IMG/VR virus record: IMGVR_UViG_3300009181_000245
Coordinates: 1-29,970 of that record
Direction: 5' to 3' (one strand)
Source: a virus
DNA: 29,970 nt
Part shown: positions 1-7,500 of the stretch, in pieces
Layout of the letters: every line of letters begins with the position of its first letter
Position numbering within the stretch: the first letter of the stretch is position 1
The notes under the pieces: generated by a model
Databases searched by the model: none
What the model saw: the letters and a program-made list of their open reading frames with translations, nothing else
Told to the model about the DNA's origin: nothing
Program-made: the position numbers and the translations under genes

Positions 1-762
1 CAAGGTACCACTGGCGCAACTGGTGCGCAAGGATCGACCGGCGCAACAGGTGCAACCGGATCGACTGGTTCTACGGGTGCACAGGGCCCGCAAGGCGCCA
101 CTGGTGCAACTGGAGCAGCATCAACTGTTGCTGGTCCTCAAGGACCGCAAGGAACTGCCGGTTCTACAGGTGCACAAGGCGCAACAGGTGCTCAAGGTGC
201 AACCGGTGCAGCATCAACTGTTGCTGGTCCAACTGGACCACAAGGATCAACGGGACTTACTGGAGCACAAGGTCCGCAAGGTTCAACTGGTTCAACCGGT
301 GCGACTGGCGCAACTGGACCTGCCGGCCCAGTCGCAGGTTCAAGTACGACGGTTCAATTCAACGATGCCGGCTTTGCAAATGGATCAGCAAACTTTACAT
401 TTACTAAATCGACTGGTTTAGTCTACGTCAATGGTAATGTACAAGCGGCCGACTTTGTGGTTGCATCTGATGATACACTCAAAAATGTAATTGGGAATAT
501 ACCAAATGCGCTTGATATTGTTAACAGTCTCGACGGTATTCGATACACTTGGAATGAACTCGGTCAACAGCTTCTCGGATACAAAGGTGATAAAGTTGAA
601 CTTGGGTTACTTGCTCAGCAAGTTGAAAAAGAATTGCCTGAACTGATTGCAATGAGCGATAATGGCGACTACAAGATGGTCGCATATGCAAGACTTGTTG
701 CGGTTCTGATTGAAGCTGTCAAGGAGTTAAGCACTAAAGTTGATGCGCTGGAGAATCAATAA
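1..762 (+). CDS. Collagen-like tail fibre with C-terminal S74-type chaperone domain (5' partial)
   Basis: The reading frame is open from base 1 and ends at TAA 760-762; the start lies outside the window. Roughly the first 110 codons are Gly-X-Y triplets dominated by Gly-Ala-Gln, Gly-Ala-Thr and Gly-Ser-Thr, with a few Gly-Pro-Gln. Next comes a short VQFND...GSANFTF linker that is also found after the collagen block of the 4561-10389 fibre. The last ~105 residues (from about 451) match the peptidase S74 / intramolecular chaperone pattern: an SDDTLKN box, [23 protein letters not shown] and a closing helix with IEAVKEL. In known members this domain trimerises the fibre and cleaves itself at the Ser of the SD box. 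A GTG at 457 is internal, not a real start. The stop overlaps the next ATG as TAATG, suggesting translational coupling. Role in host adsorption is inferred. Confidence 0.85.
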   Translation, partial: QGTTGATGAQGSTGATGATGSTGSTGAQGPQGATGATGAASTVAGPQGPQGTAGSTGAQGATGAQGATGAASTVAGPTGPQGSTGLTGAQGPQGSTGSTGATGATGPAGPVAGSSTTVQFNDAGFANGSANFTFTKSTGLVYVNGNVQAADFVVASDDTLKNVIGNIPNALDIVNSLDGIRYTWNELGQQLLGYKGDKVELGLLAQQVEKELPELIAMSDNGDYKMVAYARLVAVLIEAVKELSTKVDALENQ

Positions 763-1406
763 TGGCTGTAACTATAGTCAATCCTGCGAGATTTAATGAT
801 GACGGTTTAGGGACTAGAAGATTTATTCGGGCCGCTTTCTTCGATGAAGGTTATGGTGTATCTACTAGTTTCCTTGCCTATGCGCAAGGTGCAGGCATTG
901 TGCCCTCAACTGCAGATTTTAATGCAGTTGGCGCAGGTACAGCTGGTGATCCGTTACGGATGAGTCAGTTTAGTGGATTTGTTGTGCCGAAAAAACCCTT
1001 TTTCACTACATCATTAACAGAAGGTTTTTTTAGTAGTAGTGCAACTAATTATAAAAGCGGATATGCGAGAGATACAAACTCAGGTTTTGCTCCTCTAGGA
1101 TCAGTTAGTACTGCTACAATAAGTGGCTCGTCACAGTTTGTTGAGTTTGCTACAAGCGTAACACCATTTAAAAGTGGAACTTATACTCAAACATTGTTTG
1201 TAGTGACAGGGGATCAAAGAAGTGCTGGATGGACCTCAGTAACTTTGTACAGCTCATCTTTTGTTGAAACTTACTCTCTTGTATATAGTGCCGAAAGCGG
1301 GCTTTCGGCATCTTTTGCATCAGGAAAGACTACATGGTTATTGCTAGGCGGTGCTCCATCGTGGACAGGTGCGGGTGCAGTAAAAACATTTTCAATTACA
1401 GCATAG
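762..1406 (+). CDS. Probable virion-associated protein of unknown function
   Basis: A 214-aa protein starting in a TAATG overlap with the preceding fibre. Near residue 65 it carries GDPLRMSQFSG, a short 'MS-x-F-x-G' box that I recognise from small phage virion or tail proteins, followed by Ser/Thr/Gly-rich, beta-prone sequence. There is no signal peptide, membrane helix or catalytic motif. Position between fibre genes supports a structural or decoration role, but no function can be assigned. The gene contains a strong 8-bp G+C-rich hairpin at 1290-1309, listed separately. Confidence 0.65.
   Translation: MAVTIVNPARFNDDGLGTRRFIRAAFFDEGYGVSTSFLAYAQGAGIVPSTADFNAVGAGTAGDPLRMSQFSGFVVPKKPFFTTSLTEGFFSSSATNYKSGYARDTNSGFAPLGSVSTATISGSSQFVEFATSVTPFKSGTYTQTLFVVTGDQRSAGWTSVTLYSSSFVETYSLVYSAESGLSASFASGKTTWLLLGGAPSWTGAGAVKTFSITA
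1290..1309 (+). other. Strong hairpin inside a coding region
   Basis: GCCGAAAG and CTTTCGGC form a perfect 8-bp inverted repeat around a CGGG loop, extendable to 9 bp with a 2-nt loop. It is followed by ATCTTTTG, a short T-rich stretch. The shape resembles an intrinsic terminator but lies about 95 bases before the stop codon of the 762-1406 gene. It may attenuate transcription, or it may just be coding sequence (AESGLSA). Confidence 0.5.
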
Positions 1407-1414
1407 GATATTTT

Positions 1415-1942
1415 ATGATAACGTTAACAAAGTGTGTTTCTACTGATGTAACTGTAGAAGAGTTAGAAAGATTATACAGTGAAGCATATACACATATATC
1501 CGAAGAACGTAAGCGAATGGGCGAAGAACAATTAAAAAATGCATTAGTCAATGATATAGATGGATATCCACTTATTAAGTATGAAGTAGATGAATATTTA
1601 GTTGCAATTGCTAGTTATACAAGCATGATTTATGATGGTAAACAATACATGCTACATAGACACCCAATTTATGGTTGTGATATTAATGGATCAAAGGCCT
1701 GGTGGTACTCTGAAGAGTTTCAAGCTAAATTTAGTCAATATTTGGTTGATAATGATTATGCTGGTATAGTTACTGTAATTAATCCAAATTCGCCAGCCGC
1801 GAAAGCTGTAATTAGTCACTTTGGTTTTTTTGAAAAACATTTAAATAAACCTTATGTATTAGAAGATTTATCAGGAACAGGTATTACTCCGAGCGATGAA
1901 ACATTATCTGTTTTAATTATTGATGTAAATAATAACGTTTAA
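1415..1942 (+). CDS. Possible GNAT-like acetyltransferase
   Basis: 175 aa if started at ATG 1415, eight bases after the upstream stop and preceded by AGGA; a longer frame from 1334 would overlap the upstream gene by 73 bases and is less likely. The fold is alpha/beta by eye. A segment near residues 120-145 (TVINPNSPAAKAVISHFGFFEK) resembles the late GNAT pattern in which an Asn/Pro turn and helix precede a 'GF' strand. The acetyl-CoA pyrophosphate loop (Q/RxxGxG/A) is not evident, so this is a weak call. The gene is clearly more A+T-rich than the fibres around it, which suggests separate acquisition. It could instead be a small virion protein. Confidence 0.55.
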   Translation: MITLTKCVSTDVTVEELERLYSEAYTHISEERKRMGEEQLKNALVNDIDGYPLIKYEVDEYLVAIASYTSMIYDGKQYMLHRHPIYGCDINGSKAWWYSEEFQAKFSQYLVDNDYAGIVTVINPNSPAAKAVISHFGFFEKHLNKPYVLEDLSGTGITPSDETLSVLIIDVNNNV

Positions 1943-1953
1943 AGAGAGTACAA

Positions 1954-2283
1954 ATGGCACTGAAAGCAAACATAGTAATCGATCAGGGTACTTCATTTTC
2001 TACATCGATTGATGTGACAGATGAAAATGGTAACATCGTAAATCTGACAGGATTTACAGGTGCCGCACAACTACGTAAGCATTATACTTCGACCGCTCAA
2101 ACCGCATTTACAGTTTCGATTACCGCTGTGACTGGTGTCGTCGCTCTTTCGATGTCAGCAAATACCACAAATGGTATTACTGCCGGAAGATACGTATATG
2201 ACTGTGAGTTGACTGATGGTAGCGGAACAGTTTCTCGTCTTGTTGAAGGCATCGTCACAGTGACACCAGGAGTGACAAGATAA
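1954..2283 (+). CDS. Small virion protein resembling a BppU-type baseplate N-terminal domain
   Basis: A 109-aa beta-rich protein. The pattern is an N-terminal strand (ANIVIDQGTSF), then DVTDENGNIVNLTGFTGAAQLR, and a C-terminal GRYVYDCELTDGSGTVSRLVEGIVTV. This matches the general layout of the immunoglobulin-like N-terminal domain seen in BppU-like upper baseplate proteins and in many small marine T4-like virion proteins ('G..YvYdl...dg.g....l..G.v.v'). An AAAGAGAG ribosome-binding site lies just upstream. It overlaps the next gene by one base (TAATG). The virion location is inferred. Confidence 0.65.
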   Translation: MALKANIVIDQGTSFSTSIDVTDENGNIVNLTGFTGAAQLRKHYTSTAQTAFTVSITAVTGVVALSMSANTTNGITAGRYVYDCELTDGSGTVSRLVEGIVTVTPGVTR

Positions 2284-2549
2284 TGTCAATTCAAGGTCAA
2301 ATTAGATCTTCGGCTACAACAATAAGGGCTAATGTTACTAATAATGGCGGAAGTCTTTCTGCACAATCACCTATTACTCTCAAGAATCAAATACAAGAAA
2401 TACGAAGCATTGAAAATATACTTGACGTGAAAACAGTTGATGTCACGAATGGCGCTACATTAATCTACAATTCTCAAAATGATAAATATGAGGTGAGACA
2501 ACTGTCATTCGCAGATCTAGCAGTAGATCTCGACGGCGGATCATTTTAA
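2283..2549 (+). CDS. Small virion-type protein ending in a DGGSF tail
   Basis: An 88-aa protein translationally coupled (TAATG) to the preceding gene. The N-terminal half is Ser/Thr/Asn-rich; the C-terminal half contains YNSQNDKYEVRQLSFADLAVDLDGGSF, like the 'yd...kyev' strands of fibre-associated proteins. The final residues (LDGGSF) closely match the last residues of the 581-aa fibre immediately downstream (LDGGTF), which suggests a shared attachment or folding tail. Function is unknown. Confidence 0.6.
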   Translation: MSIQGQIRSSATTIRANVTNNGGSLSAQSPITLKNQIQEIRSIENILDVKTVDVTNGATLIYNSQNDKYEVRQLSFADLAVDLDGGSF

Positions 2550-2566
2550 AGGAAAAGGAATAAAAC

Positions 2567-4312
2567 ATGGCCGTAGAGACCGGTAACTTAATTCAAATTA
2601 AAAGGTCGTTAACGACAGCTGATGCACCAGTATTAGCTAACGGTGAATTAGCATTTACAGCCAATGGAGATCACCTCTTTATTGGTTCGAATGGCGCTTC
2701 TATCACCATTGCCGGTAAGTTTAATCCTGGTACACTGACCGCCAACCAAGCACTTGTTGCTAACGGCACTGGTTATATCGATGCTGTAAAAACTGCAAAT
2801 CTTACTGTTCGCTCGATCACAGCAAACGGTACATCTTCACCCGGTGCTGGCTATATGCTTGCAGTTGATGCTGGAGGTAATACTTTCTGGCAAGCGGCTG
2901 GCGCAGTATCTACCAACGTAAATTCAACTTACGCTTGGACAAACACACATAGCTTTGCTAACGTTGTCACATTCAATGGTGGCATTGTTGCGAACAGCTC
3001 GCTGACAGCGAATGGTACGACTGGTACTGCAGGACAAGTTCTTGCATCGAACGGTACAGCTGTATACTGGTTAACACCACAAGTTGGAGACATTACTGCT
3101 GTTGCTGCTGGCGATGGTCTTACAGGAGGTGGTACATCTGGTGATGTTACACTAAATGTTGGTGCTGCTAACGGTATTGGTGTTTCTGCAGACGCAATTA
3201 TTGTTTTAGCAGCTAACGGTATCTCGGTTGACTCTTCGGGTGTTAACGTTCTTGCTGGCGCAAATGGCGGTATTGTTGCAAATGCGACTGGTGTACACGT
3301 TCGAGCCGGTGCTACTCTTGTAAGTAACTCTACTGGTCTGCATGTTAATACAGCTAACCTTTCGATTGCTACATCTCAATTAACTGGTGATGTTGCTCTT
3401 GGTTCAGGTACATCAGGTAACTATGTTGCGACTATTACAGCCGGTAACGGTATTTCTGGATCATCTTCTTCAGAAGGTGGAGCAGCAACAATTGCTGTCG
3501 TAGCAAATAACGGTATCGTATCGAACACTTCGGGCGTCTTTGCTGCGGCTGCGAATGGTATTTCTGTTGATGCAGCAGGTATCAATGTAGTAGGCGGTTC
3601 AGGTCTTGTAGCTAACTCGACAGGTGTTCATGTTGGTGCTGCTAACGGCATTAACGTTACTGCAGATGCAGTTGGCCTTACAACTGGTTCAACACTCACC
3701 GTGAACTCGGCTGGACTACACGTTAACTCTGCACTCTCGATTACAGATCTTTCTCTTTCAGGAAATCTGACCGTTCTCGGTACACTTTCAACAATCGATA
3801 CTACCAACCTGACAGTCCAAGATTCGCTGATCGAGCTTGCAAACGGAAACGCAACAACCGACATTCTTGATATCGGTCTTTATGGTCAGTTCGGCTCAAG
3901 TGGATCTAAATTTACTGGTCTTTTCCGCGATGCTACAGACGGAATCTATAAGCTCTTTACTGGATTAACAGTCGAGCCAACCACGACTGTTGATACATCA
4001 AACGCTAGCTTTACGACTGCTACATTACAGGCATTCCTGACTTCAGGCGGTTTGGTTTCGAATGCGACTAACGTTACTCTTACTGCGAACTCGACACTCG
4101 CGGTTGGTATCACTGCGAATACATTGAGTCTTTCGACTCCTCTTGGTGTTGCTTCTGGTGGTCTTGGTCTATCAACTATCACAGCTGGTGCAATCCTTGT
4201 AGGTAACGGCGCTGGAGCAGCTACTATTCTTGTAGCTAATACAAATGGTAAGGTTCTGCAATCAAACGGAACATCGGTAGTATACGGATATCTTGACGGA
4301 GGCACGTTCTAA
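2567..4312 (+). CDS. Tail fibre-like virion protein with Mtd-type N-terminal repeat
   Basis: A 581-aa protein preceded by an AAAGGAAAAGGA ribosome-binding site. Residues ~7-45 (IKRSLTTADAPVLANGELAFT...HLFIG) match the 'KRS...P..L..GElA.n...g.lfiG' module at the N-terminus of many phage fibres, where it attaches to the tail. The middle repeats short units such as NGISVDA, NSTGVHV and [27 protein letters not shown], typical of trimeric beta-helical shafts. Several of these units recur in the fibres at 4561 and 12713. It ends with ...GYLDGGTF, echoing the upstream 88-aa protein. There are no collagen triplets and no enzyme motif. Receptor contact is inferred. Confidence 0.75.
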   Translation: MAVETGNLIQIKRSLTTADAPVLANGELAFTANGDHLFIGSNGASITIAGKFNPGTLTANQALVANGTGYIDAVKTANLTVRSITANGTSSPGAGYMLAVDAGGNTFWQAAGAVSTNVNSTYAWTNTHSFANVVTFNGGIVANSSLTANGTTGTAGQVLASNGTAVYWLTPQVGDITAVAAGDGLTGGGTSGDVTLNVGAANGIGVSADAIIVLAANGISVDSSGVNVLAGANGGIVANATGVHVRAGATLVSNSTGLHVNTANLSIATSQLTGDVALGSGTSGNYVATITAGNGISGSSSSEGGAATIAVVANNGIVSNTSGVFAAAANGISVDAAGINVVGGSGLVANSTGVHVGAANGINVTADAVGLTTGSTLTVNSAGLHVNSALSITDLSLSGNLTVLGTLSTIDTTNLTVQDSLIELANGNATTDILDIGLYGQFGSSGSKFTGLFRDATDGIYKLFTGLTVEPTTTVDTSNASFTTATLQAFLTSGGLVSNATNVTLTANSTLAVGITANTLSLSTPLGVASGGLGLSTITAGAILVGNGAGAATILVANTNGKVLQSNGTSVVYGYLDGGTF

Positions 4313-4315
4313 TTT

Positions 4316-4507
4316 ATGGAAGCTGAATTTGTAAATGAGTATATCAATCGATTACTCGCGAGTGTACATGATCTTACAAGTAAGAACGTAATGCTAGAAA
4401 CGAAACTGGTCATGGCTGATAAAGCCATGACCAGTCTTCAAGCAAAAATTGTTGATCTTGAAAAACTTGGAAATAAAAACAAAAAAGCTGAAGATACTTC
4501 TGTATAA
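4316..4507 (+). CDS. Small coiled-coil protein of unknown function
   Basis: A 63-aa protein starting 3 bp after the upstream stop. Almost the whole chain is heptad-like helix (EYINRLLASVHDLTSKNVMLETKLV...SLQAKIVDLEKLGNK), so it should form a coiled coil. A perfect 13-bp inverted repeat lies in the middle of the frame (4405-4435). The gene ends directly in front of the late promoter for the giant fibre: the stop codon TAA at 4505-4507 is part of the promoter box. It may be a fibre-associated or chaperone-like protein; this is a guess from position. Confidence 0.6.
   Translation: MEAEFVNEYINRLLASVHDLTSKNVMLETKLVMADKAMTSLQAKIVDLEKLGNKNKKAEDTSV
4405..4435 (+). other. Perfect 13-bp stem-loop inside a small gene
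   Basis: ACTGGTCATGGCT (4405-4417) and AGCCATGACCAGT (4423-4435) are exact reverse complements around the 5-nt loop GATAA. The downstream sequence CTTCAAGC has no T-run, so it is not a standard intrinsic terminator. It could be a processing site, an mRNA stability element separating the upstream transcript from the 4503 promoter, or an operator. The encoded peptide is LVMADKAMTS. Confidence 0.7.
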
Positions 4508-4510
4508 ATA
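4503..4510 (+). promoter_or_regulatory. T4-type late promoter
   Basis: An exact TATAAATA box lies 51 bases before the ATG of the 1942-aa fibre. In T4-like phages this box is the whole -10 element recognised by the gp55 sigma factor with gp33 and the sliding clamp. The flanks match the other fibre promoter: TGTATAAATAGAATA occurs at 4501-4515 and again at 12675-12689. The box overlaps the stop codon of the 63-aa gene. Confidence 0.85.
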
Positions 4511-4560
4511 GAATATTAGGGGTTACATAACCGCTTCGTTGCTCTATATAGAGGTTGAGA

Positions 4561-7500
4561 ATGGCAAATAAGTTTCAATTCAAGCGCACGACAATTTCTG
4601 GTCGTACAGCTAATACTACTGACGTAGCAAATTCCGGCTTTATTGATAACGGCGAATTTGCAGTTAACTTAACTGATCGTAAAGTCTTCTCTTCAGATGC
4701 TGCCAATGCCATCTTCGAAGTCGGTTCAAATCTCTCTTCTCTTGCTGTTACTACGGTTGTCGCCAACGGATCTTCTGGATTAGGCGGACAAGTTCTTTCA
4801 TCGAATGGAACCGCAGTTTATTGGGGTCCAGGTGGTACAGCAAATGCTGCTACCATGAATACCTATACGTTTACTGTGGCATCGAATACTACGGTGTTTA
4901 CAGGTTTAGACGATACCTCAAATACATTCATATATACTGCCGGACTTGAAAGCGTCTTTATTAATGGCTCTCGTCAGATTGCGGGTGTTGACTATAACAC
5001 AACAAATACTACCGTTCTCACACTTACAGCGAATGCGATTGCCGGTGATATTGTTCAAGTTACAACTTTAAATGGTGCTTCACTTACTCTCGGTTCTCAA
5101 GGTGCCCAAGGAGCAACCGGCGCTCAAGGTGCTACTGGTGCTCAAGGCGCACAGGGTGCCCAAGGTGCACAAGGAGCCACTGGTGCAGCTTCATCGGTTG
5201 CCGGTCCACAAGGTTCTACTGGAGCTCAAGGTGCTCAAGGTGCTACTGGCGCTCAAGGTGCTCAAGGTGCTACTGGCGCTCAAGGTACAACTGGTTCTAC
5301 AGGTGCTCAAGGTGCTACTGGAGCCCAAGGTGCTCAAGGTGCTACTGGCGCTCAAGGTGCTCAAGGTGCGGCTGGAGCTCAAGGTACAACTGGTTCTACA
5401 GGTGCTCAAGGTGCTCAAGGTGACACTGGCGCTCAAGGTGCTCAAGGATTACAAGGTGCACAAGGAGTTACCGGAGCACAAGGTGCTCAAGGTGCTACTG
5501 GCGCTCAAGGTGCTCAAGGTGCAGCTGCTGTTGTAGGTGGATCAAATACACAGATACAATTTAATGATTCTACCAGTTCCAATGGATCTGCAGGATTCAC
5601 GTTTAACAAAATAAGTAATAATGTTACAATCGCTAATAATATATCTGCTACCTCTGGTACATTTGCTGGAGCAGTCTCTGGTATCACTACACTCGATGCT
5701 GGCAATACTACGATCACGGGTGTTACTAGATTATCCTCTCCTACCATTAGTGCTCCATACTGGGGAGCAAATGGTATCAATTTAATTCAAAGTGCTGCAA
5801 CCTTCATAGATAACACTACACCAGGCAATAACGGATCGGTGTATATAAATCGTTTTGCATCTCAAACTTATAACGCAACGGTATCGACGGCGCAAATTCT
5901 ATCAATCTATGGCACTTATTTTGAAGCGCCAATTTTGGGTGCTAATGTAATTACTGGTGGTGGTGGTGCACTTTATGGTAAGTTTGCATTGGGTGCGGAG
6001 GGAATCTACTCCAATGGCTCTATCTCCGTTCAAGGAGTATTAACCGCAAACAGTCCTGGTAATAATGACATTGTGGCTGTTGCATCAACAAATATTAGTG
6101 GCGCAAATGTGAATATTGGTGGCGTAACAACTATTACTGGCGCACCAACTACTGGGCTTGTGGTAACTGTCGGCACTGCCAGCTTTACAGTAACCCCAAG
6201 TACCACTGGCACAATCACGATGGGGAACGCCACTGGTAGTGGTGATATTACTGTTGGACGGTCCACTAGAAATCAGACAGTCCAAATTGCTTCTGCCGCT
6301 ACTACTTCCGGCAACACCAAGACTATCAATCTTGGCACAGGTGGTGCTGCAGGCTCAACAACCAATGTCAATATCGGTTCGACACTTTCTAATACATTTG
6401 TTACGATCAATGCTAATACCGTAACTTATACTGGAGCAGCATCTGGCATCACAACACTTGCTGCGGGTAATACTACGATCACCGGTGATATCACTGTTTC
6501 TGGTAATCTAACCATCAACGGAACAACAACGAATATAAATTCTACAAATCTTGTTGTAGAAGATAAAAACATTATACTTGCCGATGTTACTACTCCAACC
6601 GAGGTGACTGCGGATGGCGGTGGTATTACTCTGAAAGGTGCCACCGATAAGACATTTAACTGGGTAAATGCTACTACGAGTTGGACCTCTTCAGAAAATT
6701 TAGATCTTGCATCGGGCAAAACTTATAGGATCAATGGCACTACTATTGCTAACTCCACAGCTTTAGGTACTGGAATTCTTGCATCTTCTTTAACCTCGGT
6801 AGGCACTTTAAGTTCTCTTACACTCGGCGGTGCTGTAACAGGTGTCACAACACTTGCCGCTGGCAATACTACGATTACTGGCTTTGCGAACGTAACATCA
6901 ACGCTTGCCGTCGCTGGAATTACTACATTCTCAGGCAACGTAATTCTTGGCTCGTCCGGTCTTTCTGCAAATGGAGGATTTGGTTCTGCAGGACACGTTC
7001 TTTCATCGAATGGTACCGCTGCATATTGGACGACTGCTGCTGCCACGGGTGTTACTAGCGTTGCGACCGCAAATGGACTTTCAGGTGGACCGATTACATC
7101 TACCGGCACAATTGGTGTTACAACAGGTCCGACGCTGACAGTCAATACGACTGGCATTCATGTCAACTCAGCATTATCAATCTCCGATCTTACACTCTCT
7201 GGCAATCTCACAGTATCTGGCACAAGAACATATGTGAACACAACGACACTTGATGTCGGTGATAATATCGTCACTCTGAATGCAGATCTTGGAGCTAATC
7301 CTCCTACTGAGAATGCCGGAATTGAAGTTATGCGCGGCACTTCCGCCAACGTTCAATTCCTTTGGGATGAAACAAACGATCGATGGTCAACTAATGACCA
7401 ACCACTTGCAACCTTATCATTGACAGTTGGTAACTCTTCTATTAGCTCTACTGTCAACGGTAGTAACTTTAGCGGTACTGCAAACAACTCGACGAATTTT

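Noticed and set aside
1-330. True collagen with hydroxyproline-rich Gly-Pro-Pro helix as P4H substrate
   Set aside because: Triplets are mainly GAQ/GAT with few prolines, so the NYNPLVPG array is the more likely hydroxylation target.
457-762. Separate 101-aa S74-type chaperone gene starting at GTG 457
   Set aside because: The same frame is open back to base 1 and continues the collagen-like sequence, so this is the C-terminal domain of one protein.
5072-5536. Long open frames in other phases of the collagen-like blocks (Leu/Lys/Val- or Ser/Thr-rich), also at 23-421, 5191-5445, 8624-8999 and 8647-8880
   Set aside because: They are shadows of Gly-Ala-Gln repeats read out of frame; composition is extremely biased and there are no start or ribosome signals.
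6534-6542. ATATAAATT in the fibre repeats (also near 13730) as a late promoter
   Set aside because: One mismatch to the box and located within a duplicated coding module; no gene start follows.
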